Source: Mycobacterium sp. SMC-8 (GTDB taxonomy: Bacteria > Actinomycetota > Actinomycetes > Mycobacteriales > Mycobacteriaceae). From it: DNA of 64,000 nt. Of the stretch, positions 9,915 to 18,960 are shown one piece after another. The stretch lies in assembly GCF_025263565.1 (NCBI RefSeq), contig NZ_CP079865.1:2046001-2110000 (forward strand), written 5' to 3'. The notes under the pieces were generated by a model, which was not told the DNA's origin, did not search any database, and was given only the letters and a program-made list of their open reading frames with translations. The position numbers and the translations under genes are program-made. How positions within the stretch are numbered: the first letter of the stretch is position 1; the number at the start of each line of letters is the position of its first letter.

Positions 9915-10880
9915 GTGAATCGCTGCAGGGTGGGCTTCGTCGGTGCCGGCGGTGTGGCTACCCGCCACGCACGCCACCTCGCCGGATTCCCCGACGTCGA
10001 GATCGTGGCCGTCACCGACCACGACGCGGCAGCCGCGCAGACTCTCGCCGGCGCCACCACCGCCCGCGACCTCGAGGCGCTGCTGGACCGGTCACCGCAC
10101 GCGGTCTATGTCTGTGTTCCGCCGCATGCTCACGGCGTCATCGAGGAACAGGCGCTCGCCGCCGGGACGGCGATGTTCGTCGAGAAACCGCTGGCGCTCG
10201 ACCTTCCTACCGCGCAGCGGATCGCCGACGCGGCGCGCAGAAGCGGCGTCGTCACCGCGGTCGGCCATCACTGGCGCTATTCGCCGGCGGTGGCGCAGGT
10301 CCGGGAACTACTCGACGGGCGAGCCGTTCGACTGGTTGCCGGGTCATGGATCGACCGGGTGCCGCCGGTGTCGTGGTGGAGCAGACGAGCACTGTCGGGC
10401 GGTCAGATCATCGAGCAGGCGGTCCACGTCTTGGACCTGATTCGCCTGCTGTGCGGCGAAGTCGTCGAAGTGACGGCCTACGCGAACGCCGCGCCACCGT
10501 GTGTTGCCGAGGCAGACGTCGACGCAGCGACGGTGGCGATCCTGAGGTTTCGTTCCGGGGCGGTCGGAACCGTGGCCGCGGCATGCTGCTTGAAGTGGAA
10601 ACAGTTGGCGGGCCTCGACATACACGCCGACGATGTATCGGTCACGATCCACGAGGACTGCGTGATCGCACGGACCGCCCACGGGCCGGTGCAGCGCAGC
10701 CTGCGGCCCGATGACGCCAAGCGCGCCGCCGACCGTGCGTTCGTGGATGCCGTGCTCGGTGACAGAGCTGCCCGCAGCCGCATCCTTGTCGACTACGACG
10801 AGGCCCTCCAGACCCACCAATTAGCCTGCGCCATATCGACTTCCGCCTTAGAGCGTCGGACCGTGAGACTCGATGACTGA
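9915..10880 (+). CDS. Gfo/Idh/MocA-family sugar oxidoreductase
   Basis: A 321-residue NAD(P)-dependent oxidoreductase. The N-terminal Rossmann motif is GFVGAGGVATRHA. The catalytic EKP motif is at 90-92 (FVEKPLALD), followed by GHHWRYSP and an H-containing motif (EQAVHVLDLIR) in the C-terminal domain. Substrates in this family are mostly sugars or sugar nucleotides. The start is GTG at 9915. It overlaps the next gene by 8 bp, so the two are co-translated. With the adjacent GT4 gene it suggests modification and transfer of an unusual sugar. Confidence 0.87.
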   Translation: MNRCRVGFVGAGGVATRHARHLAGFPDVEIVAVTDHDAAAAQTLAGATTARDLEALLDRSPHAVYVCVPPHAHGVIEEQALAAGTAMFVEKPLALDLPTAQRIADAARRSGVVTAVGHHWRYSPAVAQVRELLDGRAVRLVAGSWIDRVPPVSWWSRRALSGGQIIEQAVHVLDLIRLLCGEVVEVTAYANAAPPCVAEADVDAATVAILRFRSGAVGTVAAACCLKWKQLAGLDIHADDVSVTIHEDCVIARTAHGPVQRSLRPDDAKRAADRAFVDAVLGDRAARSRILVDYDEALQTHQLACAISTSALERRTVRLDD

Positions 10881-11967
10881 CCGCCGCTACACCGTCGTAG
10901 TCGAGCGTCGCGGTGAGGTCAGGCTCCGGGACGAGCCGTCGCCGGGGCCTGTACGGGAGGGGCAATTCGACGTGCAGACCGCGTTCAGCGGGCTGTCGAC
11001 CGGAACGGACCTCAGCTGGGTGAAGGGCTCTAATCCAGCGCTGCACAGGCGGTGGGATCCGGAATTGGGACTGTTCACGCCAGGAGAACCGGACGCCGGC
11101 TACCCGATCGACAAGTTCGGCTACATGCAGGTTGGGCTGGTGACCGAGAGCGTCAGCCCGGCCGTGGCCCCGGGTGACGTGGTGGCCATGACCTACGGTC
11201 ACCGCAGCGCGTATCGCGCAGATGCGCTGACGGACCGATTCGTCAAAGTACCCGACACGCTAGAGCCGGTGTTAGGGATCTATGTCGCTCACATGGGCCC
11301 GATTTGCGCGAACGGCCTTCTGCACGCGGCCGCCGACATCCATGGGACCGATGTGCGTGGGCTGGGCGACGGCGTCCAGGGTCGCCGCGTCGTCATCACC
11401 GGCGCCGGTGTCGTGGGCCTGCTGACCGCGTTGTTCGCCCGGCTCCACGGGGCCGCGTCAGTCGTGCTCGTCGATCCCACGCCGTCACGTTGTCAGGTCG
11501 CGGGCAATCTCGGTTTCGAAGCGCTCAATCCGCGCGACGTCGACCCGGCGGCCGTACTCAAGAGCCGGTGGCGCCACGGGGTCGGCGACCGCGGCGCCGA
11601 TGTGGTGTTCCAGTCTCGCGGTCAGGACAGCGCATTGGCGATGGCTCTGCGGATTGTGCGCCCTCAGGGCACGGTCATCGACATGGCGTTCTACCCGGCC
11701 GGATGCGAAAACGTGCGCCTGGGGGAGGAATTTCACCACAACGGTCTGAGCCTGCGCTGCGCGCAAATCGGTCGGGTACCGCGCGGGACCACCCATATAT
11801 GGGACCGAGATCGGCTCAGCGCCGAAACCCTTGCGCTTCTCGCCGTGGCGGGCGACAGCATCGCCGAACACATCATCACCGACTACGAACCACTGTCCGA
11901 GGCGCCGGAAGTCCTCATGCGGCTGGCCGGTAGCCGACACGACGGCCTGCAGGTCGTGTTCACCTGA
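10873..11967 (+). CDS. MDR-superfamily (alcohol dehydrogenase-like) oxidoreductase
   Basis: A 364-residue medium-chain dehydrogenase/reductase. The cofactor site VVITGAGVVGLLTALFA is at about 173-189, followed by an acidic residue at the end of the next strand (VVLVDP), which favours NAD(H). The four-cysteine structural zinc lobe of classical ADHs is absent. Similar proteins occur next to Gfo/Idh enzymes in sugar or cyclitol clusters. It is translationally coupled to the gene upstream. The substrate is unknown. Confidence 0.83.
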   Translation: MTDRRYTVVVERRGEVRLRDEPSPGPVREGQFDVQTAFSGLSTGTDLSWVKGSNPALHRRWDPELGLFTPGEPDAGYPIDKFGYMQVGLVTESVSPAVAPGDVVAMTYGHRSAYRADALTDRFVKVPDTLEPVLGIYVAHMGPICANGLLHAAADIHGTDVRGLGDGVQGRRVVITGAGVVGLLTALFARLHGAASVVLVDPTPSRCQVAGNLGFEALNPRDVDPAAVLKSRWRHGVGDRGADVVFQSRGQDSALAMALRIVRPQGTVIDMAFYPAGCENVRLGEEFHHNGLSLRCAQIGRVPRGTTHIWDRDRLSAETLALLAVAGDSIAEHIITDYEPLSEAPEVLMRLAGSRHDGLQVVFT

Positions 11968-11986
11968 GGGGTGAACGCGGGTTCAC
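11958..11986. terminator. Overlapping hairpins between convergent genes
   Basis: GTTCACC (11958-11964) pairs with GGTGAAC (11970-11976) around a 5-nt loop that includes the stop codon. The same GTGAAC (11971-11976) can instead pair with GTTCAC (11981-11986) around a 4-nt loop. The two hairpins exclude each other. They sit between the MDR gene and the convergent AAA gene. No T-run follows, so termination is only a suggestion from position. Confidence 0.35.
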
Positions 11987-12031
11987 ACTGGATTTGGAAC
12001 CAGTGGACCGCCGCCTCGGATCGCGTGTTCG

Positions 12032-15000
12032 TCAGCCGTCCACCTGCCAGCGAGCTTCACCGCGGTAGCGGCACCGGATTCCGGTGACCAGGTTCTGGTC
12101 CAGATGCGCGGCGGCGTGCGGCAGCACCGGCTCAAGGCGGCGCAGAGCGTCGCGAATCCGGCCCGCGACGGCTTTACGGGCGCGCTCTGCGGGGTTGTTG
12201 GCGAAGGAACGCTGCCGTCCGCCGAAGCCCGTGCCCGTGCGGAGTTCTGCCACCAGCGCATCGTGCTCCTCGTCGATCCTGGCGAGGCGGCTCGCGTCAC
12301 CTATCAGCATCGCTTCCTCACGCAGATCGGCGAGCGCGGCGAGTCTGCGGCGGTACTCGCTGGCAGCGCGGTGGTCGTGGATCTGGCCGGCATCGTCGGA
12401 CGTGACCCCGGCTGCCATGAGATCGAGAACGTGTACCTCCACACCCGGTTGCCGCACCAACACGGCGATGTCATGCATGCCCTTGCAGTCCCGAACGACG
12501 GCGGTCTGCCCGTCGTAGGTCACCTCCCAGTCGAGGTCTCGCCTGCGCAGCGCGCGGGTGGCCGGCGTCGCGCCGTCACGTTGTGCCGCCTCGAGGTCGG
12601 TGCGTGCCTCGGCCAGCGTCCAGGCGCCGAGGCGCTCGTATACCCGGCATGCCTGCGCCAGAAGGGATTTCGCCCGGTCCGGCTGCCCAAGTGCGGCGGC
12701 GAGCCGGCCGGCGGTGTGCGCGTGACTGCCGGCGAAGGCGACAAGTGCGCCGTTGACCCCGCACGAATCGGCCAGCGGCTCGAGCTCGGTCAACAGCTCC
12801 TCACACAGGACCCGCTCGTCCACCGCGACAGCGGCGACAGCGAGCTCGCGAACGAACACCGACCAGAGGTAGGACCGCTCGGCCCGCCAGGTCCCGAGGT
12901 CCTGTACCGCCGAGACGTGGCGGCTGGCGGCGTCGAGATCGCCCGCCCTGGCGTTGAAGCCCGCGGCGACCGCATGCGCGTGCACCGGAGCGCCGGTCCA
13001 GTGCCTGACGGCTTCGTCGGCGAATGCCACCAACTCGGTCGGCGCCGCACGAGCCCGGACCAGCTCGAGGCGCTGGGACATCCGCACGTTGTGCGTGTCG
13101 GGCTCGCCTAGTCGTTCGCCCAGCGCGACGGCGGTGTCGATCAGCGAGTCGGCTTCCTTTAACTCTCCGTGCAGCAGTGCGCGGAAGGCCCGTCGTGTCG
13201 CCACCGTGTATCGGTGGCGTAACTGTCCCTGTTGTTCCAACAGCGCCAGGCACTCGTCGAGGGTGGCGTCGAAGGAGACGCGTCCGTTCTCCAATAGCGC
13301 GTTGGCGTGCAGCAGCAGCATTTCGGCCAAGCGTTCGGCGTCACCGCTGCGGCGGGCCAGGCCGACGAGTTCGACGGTCACCTCGGCTCTTTCGGCCGCG
13401 GCACCCGGTGTCCACAGCACGTCGTGGCGGGCGAGCAGGCAGTCCGCGAGGACTTCGGAGTCGCCGGTGGTCCGCCCGAGGGTGAGTGCCTCCTCGGCGA
13501 ACTCCCGTGCCCGCGTTCGTTCCTCGGCGACCGAGTGTGTGAGCTGGCGGGCCAGCGCCGAAGCCAGTTTGGCCCGCAGAGCCGTCTCGGCATCCGGTAG
13601 AGCGTTCAACGCGTCTTCGAGTTCCGCGGTGACCTCGTCCCGGCGCGTCGCGAACTGCGAGCCCAGTCCGACCGCGGCCAACGCGACCAACGCGCTCGCC
13701 CGGGCGTCCCCACCGTGGCGCGCTGTCGTCCTGGCCTGCGCAAGCAGGTCGCGAGCCTGGGCTGCGCGGCCGTCGCGGGCCAACAGGTCCGTTTCGGCAA
13801 GGAGCACTTCGACCAGCACGCCGGCAGGCGGGACCACCGCGGCGTCGGCAATCGCGCCGCGCAGCAGCCGCAAGTGCTCGGCCGCCTCCGCGAGGGCGGA
13901 CGAGGTGCGGTCCGCGTGTGCGGCGCGGAGAGCCCATCTCACGGCTTCGTCGATTCCACCGATTCCCACTGCGAAGCGAAAGTGCCGGGCGACTTCCGAG
14001 GCAGCCACGCCGGCAACTCGTTCGGCGCGCGTCGCGAGTGCCCGGCCCACCGCCAGGTGCAGTGAGGGGCGCTCCGCTGGTGCGACCCCCGCCGCAAGAA
14101 CCTCGCGGTAAAGATCATGCGCGAAGCGTGTCCCGTCATTGGTGCTGGTGAGGACGCCGGCGGCCACAGCCTCGGCGAGCGCCTGCTCAACCTCGGCACG
14201 AGCGCAGCCCAGAGTCGCCGAGACCACGTCCGGCAACACGACCGGTCCGGCGAGCGCCGCGACCCCAAGCACGCGTGAGGTCCGCGGGTCCAGACGACGG
14301 GCTCGGCGGTCGATCGCCTCGCGGATCGCCGACGGAATGTCGTTGGCCGGTGAACCGTCGGCGGCCGCGAGGGCGAGTTCCCGGAGGAACAACGGGTGCC
14401 CGCCGGCCCGTCGGAGCAGGGTCGACACCTCCGGGTCCGCCAGCGGCTTCCCGGTCAGCAGCGTCGCCAGCTGAGCGGCCGCCTCGCGGGCCAATGGTCG
14501 GAGTCTCACGTGCTCCGCCCGGGCGCTCACGGAAGTCAGCCGTTCCGCCAACCTGTCTTCGACATCGTCGTGCCGGTAGGCCCCGATCACGCTCACCGAA
14601 GACGGCCACGCAGCCGCGGCCGCGAGCTCCAACAGCTCGAGTGACGAGTCGTCGGTCCACTGAAGGTCGTCGAGCACAACGATTAGGCCGCGATCGGCGG
14701 CCAGCGTCTGAAGCCACGTCAGCGTTGCGTCGAGCATCAGCATGCGTCCGCGGCTGGAGGACTCGACGCCCGCAGGTTCACCCAGAGCCGAGGCGACCGT
14801 TGCGACCAGGCCGAGATCCGGTCCGGCTGCGGCGCGGGCGGCATCCACGCCGACCCGTCGCACGACCCCGTTGAGCGCCTGCGTCCATGGCCAAAAGCCG
14901 GGCGCTGCACCGCCGTACAGGCAAGTGCCCCAGCCGACGACGCACTGAGACGGTGAGCGCAGCGCGGCTCGCAACAACGACGTCTTACCCATCCCGGCGG

Positions 15001-15109
15001 AGCCGGTGACCAACACCACGCGACCCTCACCGCGTTGGGCCCCTTTGACGACGCGGCTCACCTCGTCAAAGGCGACCTCGCGTCCGAAAAGAACCTGCGC
15101 ACCGGTCAC
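12032..15109 (-). CDS. Large AAA/STAND ATPase regulator (LuxR/MalT-like, no HTH found)
   Basis: A protein of about 1,025 residues. The ATPase module has Walker A GSAGMGKTS (about 36-44), Walker B LIVVLDDLQW and a GGHPLFLRELAL sensor region. A long alpha-helical repeat region, rich in Ala, Leu, Arg and Glu, follows. The C-terminal domain (RDCKGMHDIAVLVRQPGVEV) occurs in actinobacterial ATPase regulators and cyclases. No LuxR helix-turn-helix is visible at the end. GTG 15109 places the ATPase domain at the N-terminus; a TTG at 15175 is the longer alternative. It is divergent from the methyltransferase, which it may control. Confidence 0.78.
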   Translation of the reverse strand: MTGAQVLFGREVAFDEVSRVVKGAQRGEGRVVLVTGSAGMGKTSLLRAALRSPSQCVVGWGTCLYGGAAPGFWPWTQALNGVVRRVGVDAARAAAGPDLGLVATVASALGEPAGVESSSRGRMLMLDATLTWLQTLAADRGLIVVLDDLQWTDDSSLELLELAAAAAWPSSVSVIGAYRHDDVEDRLAERLTSVSARAEHVRLRPLAREAAAQLATLLTGKPLADPEVSTLLRRAGGHPLFLRELALAAADGSPANDIPSAIREAIDRRARRLDPRTSRVLGVAALAGPVVLPDVVSATLGCARAEVEQALAEAVAAGVLTSTNDGTRFAHDLYREVLAAGVAPAERPSLHLAVGRALATRAERVAGVAASEVARHFRFAVGIGGIDEAVRWALRAAHADRTSSALAEAAEHLRLLRGAIADAAVVPPAGVLVEVLLAETDLLARDGRAAQARDLLAQARTTARHGGDARASALVALAAVGLGSQFATRRDEVTAELEDALNALPDAETALRAKLASALARQLTHSVAEERTRAREFAEEALTLGRTTGDSEVLADCLLARHDVLWTPGAAAERAEVTVELVGLARRSGDAERLAEMLLLHANALLENGRVSFDATLDECLALLEQQGQLRHRYTVATRRAFRALLHGELKEADSLIDTAVALGERLGEPDTHNVRMSQRLELVRARAAPTELVAFADEAVRHWTGAPVHAHAVAAGFNARAGDLDAASRHVSAVQDLGTWRAERSYLWSVFVRELAVAAVAVDERVLCEELLTELEPLADSCGVNGALVAFAGSHAHTAGRLAAALGQPDRAKSLLAQACRVYERLGAWTLAEARTDLEAAQRDGATPATRALRRRDLDWEVTYDGQTAVVRDCKGMHDIAVLVRQPGVEVHVLDLMAAGVTSDDAGQIHDHRAASEYRRRLAALADLREEAMLIGDASRLARIDEEHDALVAELRTGTGFGGRQRSFANNPAERARKAVAGRIRDALRRLEPVLPHAAAHLDQNLVTGIRCRYRGEARWQVDG

Positions 15110-15220
15110 CCATCCATTGTTGCCGTCCGTGGGCTGGCAATCTGCCAGAACGCTTCTTCCGCCTTCTTTGCACAATCTGGCGCCTTAAGGGTGAGAGCAA
15201 AACCGTTCGAGGAGGACGAC

Positions 15221-16060
15221 ATGAACTTCGACCCGATTCAGTACAAGGAAACGACGCGTCGGCAGTGGGAAGAGGCGGCCGAGGCGTGGCACCGCTGGGG
15301 ACCGGTCCTCGAGGACTGGCTGGGCGAGGCGACTACGCGCATGCTCGATGCGGCAGGGGTCGGCGCCGGCAGTCGGGTCCTCGACGTCGCGGCGGGAGCG
15401 GGCGGCCAGAGCGTTGCCGCGGCCCGGCGCGGTGCCCACGTCGTGGCCACTGACATTTCGCCGACGATCCTGAAGTACGCCGAGAAGCAGGCCGCCGAAC
15501 AGGGCCTCGCACTGGACACCGTGGAAGCTGACGGGGAGCGACTCGCGGACCGGGTCGGTGGCGGGTACGACGCGGTGGTATCCCGCCTCGGCCTGATCTA
15601 TCTGCCCGATCAGCGCAGTGCTGTGGCCGGCTTCCGCGAGGTTCTCGCCGACGGCGGCCGCGTGAGCGTGGTGGTGTACTCCACGCCGGCGCGGAACGGC
15701 TTCTTCGCCGGACCGGTGTCGGTCATCCGCGCCCGCGCCGGCCTACCGGCACCGGCGCCGGGCCTGCCGGGGCCCTTCAGCGTCGGCTCGCCCAGCGTGC
15801 TGGCGGACCTCCTGACCCAGGCCGGATTTCACGACGTGACAGTCGAGACGCTGGATGCTCCTCTCCGGCTCGCGTCCGCGGCGGAGTGCCTGCGGTTCGA
15901 GCGCGAGTCGTTCGGGGCGCTGCACCAGATGCTGGCTGGGGTCCCCGCAGACGAGCGGGAGGACGTCTGGGACGAGGTGCACCAGGTGTTGCGCCAGTAC
16001 CAGGCCGATGACGGGTTCGTCGGCCCGTGCGAATTGCTGATTGGGTCAGGGACGCGATGA
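15221..16060 (+). CDS. Class I SAM-dependent methyltransferase
   Basis: A 279-residue cytoplasmic methyltransferase. SAM-binding motif I is VLDVAAGAGGQ (53-63), with the acidic VVATDIS strand end and the motif GGYDAVVSRLGLIYLPD downstream, as in UbiE/COQ5-like enzymes. The ATG at 15221 has a strong ribosome binding site (GAGGAGG) 6 nt upstream. The acceptor substrate is unknown. It is divergent from the large AAA regulator. Confidence 0.87.
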   Translation: MNFDPIQYKETTRRQWEEAAEAWHRWGPVLEDWLGEATTRMLDAAGVGAGSRVLDVAAGAGGQSVAAARRGAHVVATDISPTILKYAEKQAAEQGLALDTVEADGERLADRVGGGYDAVVSRLGLIYLPDQRSAVAGFREVLADGGRVSVVVYSTPARNGFFAGPVSVIRARAGLPAPAPGLPGPFSVGSPSVLADLLTQAGFHDVTVETLDAPLRLASAAECLRFERESFGALHQMLAGVPADEREDVWDEVHQVLRQYQADDGFVGPCELLIGSGTR

Positions 16061-16218
16061 CTGCGCGTGCTGGCGACGTCAGTGTGAAATCGACTCAGCG
16101 ACAACGATATTCTGCCGGATATTGGACGAACCATGAATACGCGCATCAAAGTCCGGACCGTGGTCGGGATGAAGCTGCTGCCGCGTCCAGTGATCGTTCG
16201 GAACGAACAGGAGTCGTC

Positions 16219-16416
16219 GTGAACACACGTCGTACGGCAGCGCTGAAGGTCACGGTTGTTGCCATCGACACGAGCGGGGCCGTCTTTGCCACCTCTGCCG
16301 GACCCGCCGGCGCATACGCAGTTCAAACCCGAACGGTACTGGTCTCGCCTGCAGCTGCCCCGCGGACACGGTTTGGCGCAGCCAGTGTCAAGGGCCGGCT
16401 TTCGTGGAGCCGGTGA
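16219..16416 (+). CDS. Possible small exported protein, likely truncated
   Basis: A 65-codon frame from GTG 16219 with ACAGGAG upstream. It begins MNTRRTAALKVTVVAI, then an Ala/Gly-rich stretch that could be an export signal. The last codons run into the decayed tRNA-Gly fragment at 16405, so the reading frame may be the stump of a gene cut by the element junction. No family was recognised. The rest of 16061-16404 shows nothing convincing. Confidence 0.25.
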   Translation: MNTRRTAALKVTVVAIDTSGAVFATSAGPAGAYAVQTRTVLVSPAAAPRTRFGAASVKGRLSWSR

Positions 16417-16451
16417 CGGGAATCGAAGCCGCGTATCCAGCTTGGGAGCTG
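16405..16451 (-). pseudogene. Decayed 3' half of tRNA-Gly, left relic of an att site
   Basis: This segment aligns with the CCA end through the anticodon loop of the intact tRNA-Gly at 22007-22080. There are three substitutions and one deleted base near the anticodon stem. The encoded CCA (TGG on the plus strand, 16405-16407) is preserved, and homology stops just past the anticodon stem. It is best read as the original chromosomal 3' end, displaced when element A integrated and since free to mutate. Confidence 0.75.
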
Positions 16452-16740
16452 TTTCGGTGTGTATTCAGCAAACGTCACGCCTGATCGACGCGTTGCATGC
16501 CACCGAGCCTGACAGCCTAATCAGTCTTGATAGGTGCGATGATCCGTTTGCAGTGGTCCTTGATCAGCTGAAAGAAAGATGGAACAAAGAAAATGTAGAC
16601 GGGAGCATGACGGGAGCAAGTGCCGCGAAGCCAGCAAAGTCGAACGGATGATTGTCGATTGGTGGCATGCTCGGCGGCGGTTGTCGGTACTAGGTCCTAC
16701 TTTGAGGGTCACATGTTGTCCGTAGAAAGGGAGGGCAGCG

Positions 16741-16929
16741 ATGGCAACGCGATACGGGCAGCCCCATTTTGATCCGGCACAGCCGTGCAAAGCGCCTGGG
16801 TGCGAAGGTCGGATAGTGGTCACGCCGAACGAAACGACTGTATTTGGTGGAACTGTCGTTCCCTTAGGCAATGAGCGCCGCTGCGAGAACGGTTGTCAGT
16901 CATGGCAGAGCGGAACTAGCGGATGGTGA
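16741..16929 (+). CDS. Small Cys-rich hypothetical protein
   Basis: 62 residues with a ribosome binding site (GGGAGGG) upstream. Four cysteines (in PCKAPGCEGR and RRCENGCQS) form two CX4C/CX3C-like pairs, suggesting a small zinc ribbon. It is separated by 6 bp from the next gene, so probably the same operon. No family was recognised; it lies in the decayed element. Confidence 0.5.
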   Translation: MATRYGQPHFDPAQPCKAPGCEGRIVVTPNETTVFGGTVVPLGNERRCENGCQSWQSGTSGW

Positions 16930-16935
16930 GGCGCT

Positions 16936-17574
16936 GTGCCCCCGGGTAAACGGTCAGCGGCCAAGCCGTCCATAGCGGAAATAGCCGCCAAAGCGGCAGT
17001 TGACGCGGCCGTGCCATTCGGCGGGGCTATCAACACACTCATATCAGGGTTGCAGGAGCGGCGTAGAAACGCCGCTGAGCATTTCCTGGGCGCTGCGTCA
17101 GAGCGCGTCGGGTGGGACAACATGCTGGCGATCGTCGAACGCAATCCGGAAGTGGAAGCTCTGCTGTGGCTCGTACTGCAGGCCGTCATGGCAACTGGTG
17201 TAGAAAGCAAGCGGCTACTGATGCAAAAAGTCATCGAGAACGCGATGACAAGCGACGAGCCGATCGACCCCGAGCAGACCCGTGCAGCGGCGCTTGCCGA
17301 GCTTGACGCGCCACACATCCGAGCGTTGGTGCGCCTGATCGAAGCCGAACGCTTGGATATTCTGGACAGCAACTCGGCCGTCGACAAATTTCTAGCCGCG
17401 CTGAAGCAGGAGCCAATTCCGATTCTTGCGACTCTGGTGCGTAACGGAGCGCTATACCCTGGCGCTACCCGCCAAGGCCGCGAGCGTGACGACAAGCAGT
17501 ACGTGTCGCCTGGCGTGACCCCGTTCGGCTACGAACTGATCGACGACCTCAGGGATTTCGGCTGGCGCGACTAG
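16936..17574 (+). CDS. Hypothetical protein, helical, element A
   Basis: 212 residues starting at GTG 16936 (GGTGAG just upstream). The N-terminus is Ala/Lys-rich (KPSIAEIAAKAAVDAAVPFGG), followed by predicted helices rich in Glu, Leu and Arg. There are no catalytic motifs or clear membrane segments. It ends in a tidy C-terminal region (VTPFGYELIDDLRDFGW). It follows the Cys-rich mini-protein in one transcription unit. Cargo or phage-response roles are possible, but nothing in the sequence decides. Confidence 0.55.
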   Translation: MPPGKRSAAKPSIAEIAAKAAVDAAVPFGGAINTLISGLQERRRNAAEHFLGAASERVGWDNMLAIVERNPEVEALLWLVLQAVMATGVESKRLLMQKVIENAMTSDEPIDPEQTRAAALAELDAPHIRALVRLIEAERLDILDSNSAVDKFLAALKQEPIPILATLVRNGALYPGATRQGRERDDKQYVSPGVTPFGYELIDDLRDFGWRD

Positions 17575-17701
17575 CGCCCCGTGTACTTGCCGAGCCTAAC
17601 GTCCGCGGTGGGCGTGCCGGTTGGTTAGCGCCACCAATCGTTGACCAGCGCTTCGGCCGGATCGACCGCGGCGATAGGTATTTGGTGTCTTTCCTTTTGC
17701 G

Positions 17702-17902
17702 GTGTTCATGGTCGCGGTGTGTGCGGTCTATCCGATGGTCGGGTTACCAATTGTCGGTGGCGCGGTCATCGCCCACGGTGCTATCCGCAGACAGCGCCAC
17801 CACAACGCCTTGGCCGAACGTGCAGAGCTCGACGACCCACGGGCTGCACAGCTCGTTGCTCAACCGCTGCCGGATATGCCGACCGTGCCGCTACGCCGAT
17901 GA
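17702..17902 (+). CDS. Small single-pass membrane protein
   Basis: 66 residues (or 64 from ATG 17708). One hydrophobic segment (AVCAVYPMVGLPIVGGAVIA) is followed by a positively charged stretch (RRQRHHNAL), consistent with the C-terminus inside. A weak ribosome binding site lowers confidence. Function unknown. Confidence 0.4.
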   Translation: MFMVAVCAVYPMVGLPIVGGAVIAHGAIRRQRHHNALAERAELDDPRAAQLVAQPLPDMPTVPLRR

Positions 17903-18009
17903 GTGCCGCCGTCACCCTGACCTATGACGCACGTCGCCGACGCTTCGCACCGGCGTGCACGCGCGGGTGGTGAGGCGACACCGACAACCTGGGCCGCGTT
18001 GCGCAGCCC

Positions 18010-18276
18010 GTGAGCGAGCACATTCGGTTTTGCGTCGGGACACGGGCGAAGAGCACGAAGCGTCCCGCGAGGTACACTCCCGACGCTTTCGCACGCGGCG
18101 ACGAGCCATCGCAGTCACGCACTCGCCGGCTCCTCACCGACGCCGAACGGACCGAGGTCGCACAGCTGTACAGCAGCGGCGATTACACACGTACTGCACT
18201 TGCCAAGCACTTCGATGTCGGCGTGGCACAGATCCGCGATGCGATCGCCGAATACGCGGCAACAGAACAGGACTGA
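18010..18276 (+). CDS. Small helix-turn-helix protein
   Basis: 88 residues from GTG 18010. The C-terminal half (LLTDAERTEVAQLYSSG, then TRTALAKHFDVGVAQIRDAI) reads as a resolvase-like helix-turn-helix of the kind found before integrases in actinobacterial elements. It ends 2 bp before the integrase frame. It may have been the element's excisionase or regulator. Confidence 0.5.
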   Translation: MSEHIRFCVGTRAKSTKRPARYTPDAFARGDEPSQSRTRRLLTDAERTEVAQLYSSGDYTRTALAKHFDVGVAQIRDAIAEYAATEQD

Positions 18277-18851
18277 CGATGGCCTACGTACAGAAGCGCA
18301 AATGGCCAATCGGCACGGTGACCTATAACGCACGGTGGATGAACCCCGATGGCTTGGAGGAGGGTAAGGGCGGCTTCAATACCAAGAGGGCCGCTGAGGG
18401 CGACCTCGTAGCGGAGGTGGAGCCAAGACTTCGGCGCGGACGTGGGTTCGATCCGAATGCGGGCATTCGGTGGCCTTCCGTGATGTGGCCCAACAGTGGT
18501 TGAGTTGCCGGCGGGATAAATGAAGCCGAGCACGCTGGAGAATTACAGCCTGGCGTTGCGACCGAAAGCGCAAAAGCGCGGTGATGGAGAGACATTGGGT
18601 ATCGACGCGACGTTTGGCGGATATCCGATCGATGCGATCACCCGCGACGGCATACAGCAGTGGGTGCAAGAGATGATGGACGCTGACAAGAGGCCGTCGA
18701 CTGTCCGACATGCATACGGAATAGTCAAATGGTCTCGGACAAGCGGTTGCCGATGGACGACTTGATTCGAACCCGCTAAGGCCACTCGCACAAGCGTCGC
18801 AATATTGCTGCCGGACAACACATTTCACGCGCTACGGCACACCTACGCGAG

Positions 18852-18960
18852 CCTGATGATTGCCGCCGGACGGCCGATGCCCTCGGCTAATGGGCCACGC
18901 CCACCCGCACACGACGACGCGGGTGTCCGCCCATCTAATCAACACCGATGACCATTCAGA
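18852..18960. repeat. Left 109-bp target-site duplication of the IS1549-like element
   Basis: Matches 20740-20848 in direct orientation with a single mismatch (18958 against 20846). Such long duplications are described for IS1549-type insertions. The repeat lies within the integrase catalytic region. Confidence 0.85.

Noticed and set aside
16599..16618. Tandem GACGGGAGCA considered as a CRISPR or repeat array
   Set aside because: Only two adjacent 10-bp copies without spacers; an integrase arm site pair is more likely.
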